Part shown: piece by piece, positions 23,725 through 34,535 of the stretch
Layout: every line of letters begins with the position of its first letter
How positions within the stretch are numbered: position 1 is the stretch's first letter
From: Impatiens glandulifera
Lineage: Eukaryota; Streptophyta; Magnoliopsida; Ericales; Balsaminaceae
DNA length: 64,000 bases
Assembly (NCBI RefSeq): GCF_907164915.1
Contig: NC_061870.1
Location: 5,422,273 to 5,486,272 of the forward strand
Direction: 5' to 3'
Made by a program: the position numbers and the translations under genes
Notes under the pieces: generated by a model
Databases searched by the model: none
Seen by the model: the letters and a program-made list of their open reading frames with translations, nothing else
Told to the model about the DNA's origin: nothing

Positions 23725-25497
23725 ATGTCTTTCGTTAGGCCCCCAATGCTAGAAGGTGACGACTTTGCCAACTGGAAGGCACGCATACACCTGCATTTAA
23801 TCACCATGGATGACGAGATGCAGTTCATTATAGCTGAAGGACCGATAATAATTGATAAAGACAGAAAGGATTGGACAACTGAAGATAGGAGAAGAAATAA
23901 TCTGGATAATCATGCCAGAAACCGCATCTCCAACGGTTTGGACAGAAATATGTATTGCAAGGTCAGAGATTGCAAAACAGCAAAGGAAACATGGGAAGCA
24001 GTGATTCAGATTCATGAGGGAAATGAAAGAACCAAGGAAAACAAGATAATTGTGGCTACCTATAAGTTTGAAAATATCAAGATGAGACCAGGAGAAACAA
24101 TGAGAGAATACAGTGACCGGTTCACAGGTGTGATAGACGAGCTAGCAATTCTTGGCAAGAGGTATGACAACAAGGAAGTCATCATGAAAGCACTAAGATC
24201 TCTTCCAAGTGCATGGGACATAAAGACAATGGTGATGAGGGAATCAAAGTGTCTAAGCAAGATGAAGCTACACGATGTATTCGAAGATCTTAAGGCATAT
24301 GAGTTTGAAATGAGATCTAGGACTGAAGAAGAAGTCTCAGCCTCAACCTCAACCAGAGCATTGATCACATCCACTGAACCGGTTGCTCCCGCACCGATCA
24401 GAACCGCTGAACTGTTCACCGAGGATGCCATCGCAATGCTTGCACAGAAATTCGGCAGATTCATGAAGAGAAGACAACCGACAAACAAAAACTATAACTA
24501 CGGTGATAAATCTAATGTTAGATGTTATAACTGCAATTGTTTGGGACATTTCAAGTGGGAATGCAGAAAACCGAGGAGAGATGACCGGAAACCGGACAAT
24601 CAGAATCACCGAAATAACTATCAACAAACCGGTGAAGGAAGTGAAGTTCAGAAAGCACTGATAGCCGATGATGGAGGAAGCTTATGGGCTCACCGTGACA
24701 GTGATGATGAACTCACCTGCCTTATGGCAAACGAGGAACAGGTATTTGACTCTCCCTGTGACGAATTTACTAAAGATGAGTTATTTAATGCACTAAATGA
24801 TATGGTAGCAGAGTATAAAAACCTATTAACATTATTACCTACTCAACTCAACTTTAGAGCCGACCCCATAGTACCTACCTTGACCGAACCAAAGAGCATA
24901 CAACCTGATGAAACCCTGGAAACCAAGGCAGGAATTGAACTATCCTCTGAGACCGAACAACTCAAGGAGTCAGTTCAAGAGTTGACCGAAGAGGAAAATG
25001 CCCGAATCCAATATCGAATGGCCGCATGGAAAAGGTCTAGTGAAATGATGAGCAGAATGTGTAGTTATAAAAGACACCCTAAGTGCATGTTTGGTCTAGG
25101 ATACAAAAACAACAAATCCAACAACCGGAAACACTTCGACAAAATGAGGCTCACAAAGGATAATCTCCCCTTTGTAAGCTTTGTTAGAAGTTCCTTAACC
25201 GTTGAAGATGAATTAAGTGCCTCATATCTGAAAGACAAACTAATCTATGTAGGTCCAACTGATTCTGAAAAATGGCTTCACCCTGAGAAAAGGAAAGCCA
25301 ACCGGTTCAAAAATAGGCAAGCCAACTCACAACCGCATATGACAAACCAAAGATCATCCCCACATAAGGCCCTCTTAGGAAAGCAGAAAGACTCCAAACC
25401 GAGTGCAAGAAAATTAGTTAAAACCTTAACCGGGAAAGTCGTCCGACTTGTCAAAGTCTGGATACCCAAGGGACTAATCGCTTGTGGACCCAAGTAA
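23725..25497 (+). CDS. Element C gag
   Basis: An open frame of 590 codons starting MSFVRPPMLEGDDFANWK, the copia gag N-terminus. The UBN2-type gag domain covers about residues 30-200. A CCHC zinc knuckle CYNCNCLGHFKWEC is near residue 270, followed by a basic stretch. A spacer containing DELFNALNDMVAEYK and a Lys-rich C-terminus follow. Gag would form the virus-like particle and bind RNA. The frame ends at TAA, followed at once by ATGTGGGTAC. The protease lies in another frame just downstream. No internal stops. Confidence 0.92.
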   Translation: MSFVRPPMLEGDDFANWKARIHLHLITMDDEMQFIIAEGPIIIDKDRKDWTTEDRRRNNLDNHARNRISNGLDRNMYCKVRDCKTAKETWEAVIQIHEGNERTKENKIIVATYKFENIKMRPGETMREYSDRFTGVIDELAILGKRYDNKEVIMKALRSLPSAWDIKTMVMRESKCLSKMKLHDVFEDLKAYEFEMRSRTEEEVSASTSTRALITSTEPVAPAPIRTAELFTEDAIAMLAQKFGRFMKRRQPTNKNYNYGDKSNVRCYNCNCLGHFKWECRKPRRDDRKPDNQNHRNNYQQTGEGSEVQKALIADDGGSLWAHRDSDDELTCLMANEEQVFDSPCDEFTKDELFNALNDMVAEYKNLLTLLPTQLNFRADPIVPTLTEPKSIQPDETLETKAGIELSSETEQLKESVQELTEEENARIQYRMAAWKRSSEMMSRMCSYKRHPKCMFGLGYKNNKSNNRKHFDKMRLTKDNLPFVSFVRSSLTVEDELSASYLKDKLIYVGPTDSEKWLHPEKRKANRFKNRQANSQPHMTNQRSSPHKALLGKQKDSKPSARKLVKTLTGKVVRLVKVWIPKGLIACGPK

Positions 25498-26928
25498 ATG
25501 TGGGTACTAAATAGTTGTAAATATGTACATTTTACAGGATATGAAGAAACGGATAGGAAACTCTAAATGGTACTTGGATAGCGGTTGCTCCAGACACATG
25601 ACCGGGAATAACAATCTTCTAACCGACATCAGAATAGAAATCGGTGCATTGATCACCTTTGGTGACAACTCAAAAGGTAGAACTGTGGGCAAGGGTAAGA
25701 TTGTCCATGGTAACTTAACAATTGATAATGTACTCTTAGTTGAAAACCTACATTTTAACCTGCTAAGCATTAGTCAAATGTGTGATGCTGGATACACTGT
25801 AGAATTTCTTAAACATTCATGCTTAGTTAAAAATTCTCAAAGTGTCATACTGCTAACCGGAAATAGGTTAGGAAACATTTACAAGGTAGATTGGAAAAAC
25901 AAAGTAGAATATCCTATCTGCATGATAGCTAAAACCGATTAAACATGGCTGTGCCATAAAAGACTAAACCACTTAAACCTGAAAACCTTAAACTATATCC
26001 GCGGTAAAAAGTTAGTTGATGGAATTCCTGATATAGTATTTAATAAGGATAAGGTCTGTTCAGCATGTCAAATGGGTAAACAAACTAAGTCAACCTTTAA
26101 AAGTAAAGCACACATTCAATCTAACCGATGCTTAGATCTTCTTCACATGGACTTATTTGGACCGATTAGGTCGTCAGCCTAGGAGGTATGCTTTATACTA
26201 TGGTAGTTGTTGATGATTATTCTAGGTATACATGAATAATATTCTTGCCATCCAAACGTGAAACTGCATCAAATTTAATCACACTGCTTAAACGTTTACA
26301 AAATGAAAAATCAACACGCATTAATAGCATTAGGAGTGATAGATGAACCAAATTTACAAACAGTACTCTAAATGCATTCCTTGATGAATCCGGTATTAGA
26401 CACAAGTTGTCTAGTTCTAGGACTCCTCAACAGAACGGCCTGGCCGAGAGAAGAAACCGAACTCTCAAGGAAGCCGCACGGTCCATGATAGCCGATTCGG
26501 GTATTGCCTAGAAATTATGGGCTGAGGCTATCAATACCGCATGTCACACACAAAACCGGTCTCTAATCAACAAGTTTCACAACAAAACACCTTATGAGGT
26601 ATACTTTGATAGGGTCCCTAACCTTAGGTATCTTAAGATTTTCGGTTGTAAATGCTACATTCACATAAATGGCAAAACATATTTATCTGCTTTTGATGCA
26701 AAATCCGATACTGGGATCATGTTATGTTACTCAGCAGTTAGTAAAGCATATAGAGTGTATAACACTAGAACTTTAACCGTGGAGTAATCACTTCATGTTG
26801 TTTTCGATGAATCGGTTGAAAGCAACACTGCATCATGCTTTGATCTACACAACAGATTGTAAAATAACAATATCCATTCTGATAGTGAAGATGAGATTCC
26901 GGTTTTTAGACGGTTTGTCCATGACCAA
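25498..26928 (+). pseudogene. Element C pol part 1: protease and integrase (broken)
   Basis: The protease part (25523-25942) has the WYLDSGCSRHMTG catalytic motif and ends at a TAA. The pre-integrase KRLNHLNL, the zinc-binding CSACQMGKQT and the LLHMDLFGPI start of the integrase core follow. The core and C-terminal region (26160-26900) are recognisable (TPQQNGLAERRNRTLKEAA) but carry several stops, some of them at positions where relatives have Trp. It is in the copia order, with integrase before RT. Confidence 0.88.
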
Positions 26929-28758
26929 ATGAGTAATGATGAAACCCAGCCGGATCAAGCTGTCCCACGGCAGAAAGCTGACACTTCGGTTCAAATTAAG
27001 GAAATCGGTCGGTCTGACACCCCTGTTCAGCCTACCGACATGTCTAGCCTTGATCAAGTAAACGGTGATTTGGTAGATGCTCCTGAACCGAATCTCAAAA
27101 GGAACACAAATCATCCTCCTGAGCTAATTATAGGTGACCCTTCAGAACCTGTTCGAACTAGGCGACAAATCCTGGAGGAATATTTCAATTCCGCCTTTAT
27201 ATCCCAGATTGAGCCGACAAGAGTGGATGAAGCATTGTCAGATCCGGACTGGATCTTGGGAATGCAAGAAAAGTTAAACCAGTTTGAGAGTAATAAAGTC
27301 TGGTATCTAGTCCCTAGACCGAAAGATCAACCGGTCATAGGAACAAGATGGGTATTTAGAAATAAAATCAATGAAGACGGTTTGGTCACGAGGAACAAAG
27401 CCAGATTAGTGGCACAAGGATACAAACAGGAAGAAGGCATTGATTTTGAAGAATCATTTGCCCCTGTAGTTAGGATTGAAGCTATTAGGATCTTTCTAGC
27501 TTTTGCTGCTTTCAAAAACTTTAAGGTTTTTCAAATGGATGTCAAAAGTGCATTTTTGAATGGTGACCTACGTGAAGAAGTATATGTTGAACAATCACCC
27601 GGTTTCAAAAATGTTGAACTACCCAACCATGTATACCGCCTAAACAAAGCATTGTACAGTCTAAAGCAAGCTCCTAAAGCTTGGTATGATACACTAACCG
27701 CATTCTTGTTAAAACATGATTTCACCATCGGTTCGGTGGACAAAACACTATTTAAATTTGAGAAAAAGGAACATATCCTACTTGTTCAAATATATGTAGA
27801 TGATATCATCTTCGGTTCAACCGATCCTAAGCTTTGTGATAAATTCTCAACCTTGATGACTAACAAATTTGAAATGAGTATGATGGGAGAATTAAGCTTC
27901 TTCCTAGGCCTTCAGGTCAAGCAACTCGAAGAAGGAACCTTCATAAGCCAACCCAAGTACACCAATGAACTTCTAAAAAAATTTGGGATGGACACGTGCT
28001 CCTCAGCCGCTACTCCAATGAGCTCATCGGTCAAACTGGACAAGGATGATGACGGTCAAGCAGTAGACGTGACAGCTTATCGAGGAATCATCGGTTCTGT
28101 TCTATACCTGACAGCAAGTAGACTAGACATACTATTTGCGGTCGGTGTGTGTGGAAGATTCTAGACTAATCCAAAACTATCTCACTACACAGCCGTAAAG
28201 CGAATCTTGAAATACCTAAAGGGAACTCCTGAAGTCGGTTTGTGGTATCCAAAGGACTCATCTTTCAACCTCACAAGTTATTCAGATGCAGATTATGCGG
28301 GTTGTAAGGTTGACAGAAAAAGCACCAGCGGAACATGTCAATTCCTAGGTGATCGGCTTGTTTCATGGCACAGCAAGAAACAGACATCAGTTTCCACGTC
28401 AACCACAGAAGCTGAATATCTGGCAGCCGGAAGTTGCTGTTCACAACTTCTTTGGATCCAACAACAACTGAAGGATTTCGGTATCACAGCCAAAGAGTCT
28501 CCAATTTTCTGTGATAATACGAGTGCCATAGCAATCACCTACAATCCGGTTCTACACTCTAGAACCAAGCACATTGACATAAGGCACCACTTCATTCGGG
28601 AACATGTCATGCTGAAGCATATCAGGTTGGAATACGTATCAACAAAACAACAAGTAGCCGATATCTTCACAAAGCCTCTGCAGGAAGCTAAGTTCTCTCA
28701 ATTCAGACTCACACTCGGTTTGACCGATATTAATCAACTTATCTCTAAAAATGTTTAA
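26929..28758 (+). pseudogene. Element C pol part 2: reverse transcriptase and RNase H
   Basis: One frame of 609 codons with a single TAG at 28162-28164, where element B has Gln. RT shows [19 protein letters not shown] (first catalytic Asp) and YVDDIIFG (the catalytic pair), all intact. RNase H shows SDADYAGC, STTEAEYLA and FCDNTSAI and ends with the IFTKPL motif usual for copia pol. This is the best-preserved RT in the window. Activity would need read-through of the one stop. The frame continues upstream into the broken integrase. Confidence 0.92.
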
Positions 28759-29270
28759 AAGGGAAATCGGTTCGGAGAGACAAAACCGGTAGTTCCTCCT
28801 AAATTATCGGATTCCAAATTCACCAAGGTACCTATGGAAGAACCGCTTTGTCTATCTGTTAGAGTAAACCGACCGGTTACTTAGTGCATGCACCAATTAA
28901 CCGCATCGGAACGAATGACTGAAAACCAACCGGTTTGGAAATAGTTTACTTCGGATTATTTGGCCTCCAAACAAAAGTGGAATAATTATCTGTGTTTAAA
29001 CTTATCTGTTTTGAAAAACTACCTTTTCAAAGTAAAACGGTCATACCTCAAAAGACGTGAAGATACGATATCTTTCAGCGTCCAGGTCTATGACTCACAT
29101 CCTAGGTTGTAGACATGCTTATTTCATGCAAAATGCCTTACCCTATGGTTAATAGACATCAATACCTGCGACACACTGGATAATACTATCATCCCTCCAC
29201 TAATATATAAGTTAGGCAAACCTTAAACAAAACAATCACAAGCTCCAAATTATCCTCTTACTAAGACAAA
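28759..29270. promoter_or_regulatory. Element C spacer before accessory ORF 1, with TATA-like box
   Basis: Non-coding, rich in CCGGTT motifs. TAATATATAAG at 29201-29211 lies 60 bp before the accessory ATG and is the likely core promoter for that ORF. The purine-rich run AAAAGGGAAA just after pol is not next to an LTR, so it is not the main polypurine tract. Confidence 0.5.
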
Positions 29271-30014
29271 ATGTCTCAGTTCCCAAACATCCTTCAAGTG
29301 GATTTCGATTCAGCTCAAGACACTGAGCATTATGAAGTCTTCAAGATGATTAAGTCACTTGAAGACACCGGTCTCAAACACTTTCTAGATGACAAACACG
29401 TCATCTTTCCCGAAACAGTCATAGCATTTTTCTACAATGCTAGGGTTTTCCGAGGTACTCCTCACTTCGACACACACATTCAGTCCAAGGTGGGAGGGAC
29501 TGTATTTGATTTCACAGAAAGTGATTTCGCCAGATGCTTCGACCTTCAGAAGCAAGGGCTCACCGATCTAAATGTTCCGGCTGAACTAATGGCCGAAAAT
29601 GCCTTAAGCTTTGCTCGGTCAGACCGCCCGGTCAATGACCACGGTGCCAGGTCATCGCTGAGAGCTGAGTACCAGCTTCTCAACGATGTTATCGATCGAA
29701 GCATCCTAGGTAGGGATGTAACAAACACCTACTGTGCGGCAGTTTTTAACATGATGTCTGCCATAACCACGGGTACGCCAGTCAACTGGTCAAGGGTGTT
29801 GTTCGATGTCCTAATCTAGATGATCGGCATTCGCCAAACCGACCTCATCTCCCAGATAAGCTGCCTACTTTTGGAACTTGGGGTTCCACTCTGTCCGGGA
29901 GAAGGGTTGAACCAAGCCCAGGTCATCACCAAAGAGGTCATCGACTCATTCTATGAGCGGTTTGAGAAGGCCTGGAAGAGAAGGAACCGCCACCTCAACT
30001 CATCCAGCAACTAA
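29271..30014 (+). pseudogene. Element C accessory ORF 1
   Basis: 248 codons with one TAG (29817-29819) after residue 182. The frame stays open on both sides. The N-terminus has NILQVDFDS, then a TGLKHFLDDK stretch, a FFYNARVF stretch, SLRAEYQLLNDVIDRSILG and NWSRVLFD. The same order of landmarks occurs in accessory ORFs 2 and 3 and in the accessory ORFs of elements B and D. It resembles the group annotated in plants as putative plant transposon proteins. No retroviral envelope, signal peptide or membrane segment is visible. Its role is unknown. It lies downstream of pol with its own TATA-like box. Confidence 0.7.
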
Positions 30015-30364
30015 TTCACTCCTTCTACAATCGGTCATTTTGCTGTACGCACCGGTTGTATCAATGTCCCACTCTATCATGATCATCTCGGTTTAGTCTA
30101 TGATATTTTCGGCTTTAATTACTTACCTTCTGGTTTCTTGTACCCTCTTTCATTAATGATAAGTAACTTTCAACTTCCAACTACATGAGTAATTACTATC
30201 TAACAAGCCTAGTTACTTTCTAACTAGATTCCTTACCTCGAGCTCCGCAACCGGTCAAAAGTAACTCCTTCTCAAAGAGTTTTGGAAACATAAATATTCC
30301 CTTCATAAATGAGACAAAACTGAATTTCAGCATTAAATGTTGATATTTTCCCTCCAATTTCAGA

Positions 30365-30375
30365 TCTATATAAGG
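30365..30375 (+). promoter_or_regulatory. TATA box before accessory ORF 2
   Basis: TCTATATAAGG lies 78 bp before the ATG at 30453. A pyrimidine-rich stretch (CTTCTTGAACTCTCTCTATC) lies between them, typical of plant core promoters. Confidence 0.6.
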
Positions 30376-30452
30376 AACCCCACCTTATCAACTCACCACA
30401 CTCTAAAATCAAAACTTCTTGAACTCTCTCTATCTTGGCAAAATCTCAAAAC

Positions 30453-31155
30453 ATGTCGAGCCGAACTCTAAGGAACTTCTTGAGCATTGACTTCGATTCA
30501 TGCATGGAGTATGATGATCTGGAGACAAAGGAACTAATGTTCGAATCACTAATCGACACCGGTCTTCGTGATTTTCTCGAAGAATCCGGACCCATACTTC
30601 TTCCAAACGTAACCGACTTCTTCAACAATGCCTCTATGAGAGGAGATTTCATTGTCTCCTCAATAAGAGGCCACTTCATCTTTCAGGACGAAAAAAGAAC
30701 TCGCTCAAATGTTCAATCTGCCCACAGAAGGGTTTTCCGATTTCCCAACCAGGGTGGGAAGCGCAGCAACCGACTATTCAGAACTGTTCTCTAGAACCGA
30801 GGTGCCGGTGGAGAACCACGGGCTAAAAACCCGCCTTGCCCACCACATCCAACTCCTTTACGAGATTGTCAACCGATCCATCATTTGCCAATCTCCGAAC
30901 CAACACTACTCCAAGAAGGTGTTTGACATGATGACCTACATTGTCAGCAATACACCCATAAACTGGTCATCGGTCATCTACCAAAACCTGAGGACTATGG
31001 TGGAGACCAAGAAAGGGCTCGGTTACGCTCCTCATTTAAGCCGACTCTTTCTTAAGTACCGCCCAGAATTTGGACTAGGTACACCGGCATCCCCATCGAA
31101 TGTTCTCGATAAGGATGGGGTGGAGGACAAGCTCTCTAAGATATTCATTACATAG
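30453..31155 (+). pseudogene. Element C accessory ORF 2
   Basis: Starts MSSRTLRNFLSIDFDS. A frameshift at or near the six-A run at 30691-30696 moves the frame, after which it reads on to 31155. Landmarks match accessory ORF 1: TGLRDFLEE, FFNNASMRG, a VENHGLKTRLAHH stretch, YEIVNRSI and NWSSVIYQNL. It is a diverged paralogue of similar length (about 234 codons). The frameshift in a homopolymer could be a real mutation or a sequencing error. Confidence 0.7.
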
Positions 31156-31439
31156 GTTGTAATTTTATTTCCTATGTATTCTAAACCGATCAATGAATCG
31201 GTTTCTATCATGTATCTTTTCTTTCAATGACTATCTAATTTTTAAGCTTGTTAACCGGGTCAAAAATCGCAAATATCTATCTGACTAACCGGTTGATATC
31301 GCTAAATTACTTCATTGAAAAATCCAGTCAAACTCGAAAACCGCACGGTTAAATAACCGCCTCATTTAATAAACGGTTACAAGAAGAACCGTCTCACCGC
31401 CGGTTAAATAACCGCAATTAAAAGCCTGCTCAAAAAGTT

Positions 31440-31598
31440 TGGAGGGAAAAATCCCGCCCGTCTCTTCCCGCTAATAAGTTGCCGCTCATGGGTTCCCGCC
31501 CATAGTTTCCCGCCTTTAGTCTTTGGAGGGAAAGTTCCCGCCTAATCATGATAGGACGGTTCACGACGGTTGGAATTCCAAACTGCAACTATAAATAG
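31440..31598 (+). promoter_or_regulatory. E2F-like motif cluster and TATA box before accessory ORF 3
   Basis: Five ATCCCGCC/TTCCCGC motifs occur at 31451, 31465, 31493, 31506 (TTTCCCGCC) and 31535, followed by CTATAAATAG at 31589-31598, 116 bp before the ATG. TTTCCCGC is the plant E2F consensus. A pyrimidine-rich leader (TTTCTCTCTCTAG) follows the TATA box. Just upstream, CGGTTAAATAACCG occurs twice as an inverted repeat (about 31346-31410). Confidence 0.55.
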
Positions 31599-31713
31599 GG
31601 TCCTTAGTCATTTTCTTTCATTCTCACGCGAATTGGCTTTCTCTCTCTAGCTTTCAGCTTTCTCAAATCTCTCAAATCCTTACTCTCTTGATCTCTTGGT
31701 TCGATTATCTAAA

Positions 31714-34373
31714 ATGGGTCGCGATTCAGTGCTGTTCAAACACATCATCCAAGTCGATTTTGAGGAAATCCGGGCAAACGGTTCGGCTCAGGAAAAGCAA
31801 GTGTTATCCCGGATCTCCGAGTCTAGTCTCGAATACTTTCTGGGAGGTCCATTCGTATTATACCAGGATGCGGTCAACGAGTTTTTCCTAACCGCATTTA
31901 TCACCGAAGGATCAATCATCGCAACTATAGGCGGTCAGCGGCTAGAATTGACGGAGGAGTCGGTCGCTAAAATACTACATCTACCATCCGAAGGGAGCAA
32001 CTTCTCGGCGGCCTTAGATGAGGAGACCTTCGAGGCAACTTGCCAGGTTCTTTCGGAAACCGCGGTCCCTATCGTGGTATCCGGTAAGAAATCATCCCTG
32101 AAACCGGAGTATAGACCGCTGTGTGACATATTCACAAAATCCGTCCAGGCAAGAGGGGGAAACTTTGACAGTCTCACCCGGGCTAAGATTGAGATAATTG
32201 CCGGTTTAGTCAACGACATCAAAATTAACTGGGCTAAGGTAGTTTTCACAAACCTGTGTGAAATGGTGGATCCGGCATCCACTCGGTCATGGGGATACGC
32301 CATCCCACTTGGAAAAATTATGCGTCATTTCAACATTAACACCGGCCCTGGTGTTCTCCTTGCCCCTAGCAAAATTATAAAGTCTCATCAATTCAAGGAC
32401 AAGAAAGGCAAAAGGAAGGTCTCCGGTTCTACAGGTGACCGAAAGAAGAAGGTAGCCGGTAAGAAAGCAGCTCCGGTCAAAGAAAAATCCGGAAGCAAGA
32501 AAGTTAGACAACCAACCGGATCGGCTAATCCGATGTCCGACACCCCCAACACTGAAGACTCGGCATCCAGCTCTGGCCGAACCGATTCACAACATACCGG
32601 AGGAGATCTGTCCGGTAAGGGGAAAGAACCGATAACTGAGAAACAATCGGTCAGTCATGATAATGCAGATGCCGGCTCGGACAGACTTGGGGAGGAAGAT
32701 GACTACGCTGATGATAACACCCGGAAAACGGCCGAGGATCTCGTCAACAGAATCATGGACGAAATACATCAACATTCTTGCGCGGCATCCGAAGTGTTCT
32801 ATCAATGGATCCGGAACCGGCATCAGATACTCTACAAAAACATGCTACCGGATCTCACCGTTAGCTAGAAATTCGAGAAGTTGGTTGAGATGGAGGAGGA
32901 GGTCATCAGCCTCACAAAGGCTCAAGATGTCACAACCGCCCTAGAACGAAACACAATGGTCGAACCGCGTGCTCTGTTGCAAAGGCTCACCGAACACATT
33001 CAACGCCTTCAAGAAAAGCATACTCCGGGGACACCGAACTCTCAACTTGAACTTTTGGTGTCTGAATTGCTTGCGGTCAAGGAAAGGGCACTGACTGAGG
33101 AGTTGGCGCGGCTTGAAGCGGAGCCCGACCACCAAGAAACATCGAACTCATCCAGATCCCCTCTTGTGGATGTTGGCGGTCAGAATCCGACCGATAAAGA
33201 GTTATCCTCTCCTCCACCGGATCAGAATATCAACATAACCGGAGTCAGGACAGGTACACCTATTACCGACCAGCGATCATCTGTTCAAACCGGGGATTCG
33301 GAACCGGCCATAACGGAAGAGAGGGTAAAGGCCCTCATCGAGGAATTTGTCAATGACACCATTCAGCCATGGAAGAAGAAAATCAAAGAAACCGCGGCTA
33401 AAGCCGTCGAAATGGCCGAGACAACAAAGGATGATCTAAACAAGGCGGTTGATCGGATATCGTCTGTTGAAACAAATTACGGTAATACGGATCAACTGTA
33501 CGGCGATCATCTTGACAGAACCAAGGCATTGGAGGATATAACTCTGAAGCTGGTGACCGACCTCGCTTCGGTCAGCCAAAGGGTCGCTGAGATGGAACGG
33601 TCTCAGGAAACAACCGATCAAAGGTTGACGAAGGTCGATGAGGACTTGGCTCGATCCGGTGCCCAAGACGGATCTACACTTGAGAGGGTAACGACCCTTG
33701 AAGAAAAGAATGCCAAGCTTGAAGCCGATCTCAAAGCGGTCACCGAACATGTGGCGGAGTTAATAGCGGCTAAGCTGGCTGCCGATAAGGCACTTGAGAA
33801 GGCAAATGCTCTCGCGGCTCAGAAGCTCCAAGATGCCCTGGACGAGCAGACCCGAGTTCAGAAGGAAACGACAGCGGCTGATGCGAACATAGCCGGACAT
33901 ATGCAAAACATAGCGATCAATGCACCGGCCATAGCAGCGTCCATAGCGGCTCAACAAGCCAAAGATGCTACCCGGCTAAGGGCCCAACATGAAACGTATA
34001 ATAAGTTAGCCAAGGCTCACAAGAAGTCCAAGACGGTTGCTTCCCCTTCCGTTCCGGTTACACGCAAAAGAAAGGCTGCTTCGAGGAGGGCGGAGATCAC
34101 GGGACTATTGGACGGAGTCACTGACACGGTTGTTGAACCTCAATTAACCCGGTTTTGCAAACCGATGAAGATTTCGAGGAAGATGTCGAGCCGCAGCTTA
34201 GAAGACAACGGTGTTTGAATGCGGTTCCACTTAGATCGTTCGGTCAACCGATCTCTCCTCTCACCGGCACCTCAGGCGGTCGAGGATCCTCATCCAGGCC
34301 GATTCAAGCGGACAAGGGAAAAACAACCGATGAACTGCTGGAACATTTCCTGCCGCCCAGATCGAAGAAATAG
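31714..34373 (+). pseudogene. Element C accessory ORF 3 with long coiled-coil tail
   Basis: About 886 codons from the ATG at 31714. One TAG at 32866-32868 and one frame change near 34150 interrupt an otherwise open gene. Residues 1-220 are the same accessory domain as ORFs 1 and 2 (IIQVDFEEI, SLEYFLGG, FFLTAFI, NWAKVVFTNL). Then comes a Lys/Ser-rich, probably disordered stretch (residues about 225-340), and after the stop a long Ala/Glu/Lys heptad-like region (about residues 390-760, for example ERVTTLEEKNAKLEADLKAV) that predicts a coiled coil. The true C-terminus probably lies in the frame ending at 34373 (LPPRSKK). No membrane segment is visible. The role is unknown, and the tail recalls the coiled-coil env-like proteins of some copia elements by layout only. 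Confidence 0.7.
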
Positions 34374-34521
34374 GGGCTTCATTTACCTTCTTTACTTATG
34401 TTTATTTCGGTTTTATATATATAGTATTTTTGCCTTAGCATATTTCTTATATATATAAAGTGATTTTTGGAAACCGGCCTATATTTGCATTCATACATGA
34501 TTTTGAATATTTTAAATAATC

Positions 34522-34535
34522 AAAAAGGGAGAAAT
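34522..34535 (+). other. Polypurine tract of element C
   Basis: AAAAAGGGAGAAAT directly before the 3' LTR. Confidence 0.85.

Noticed and set aside
25494..25537. Short intron between gag and pol of element C (GT..TACTAAAT..ACAG)
   Set aside because: At 44 nt it is shorter than known plant introns, and joining the ends does not restore the protease frame.
29271..34373. Accessory ORFs as captured host genes or a host gene cluster
   Set aside because: They lie strictly inside the LTRs and have homologues at the same place in elements B and D, so they belong to the element family.
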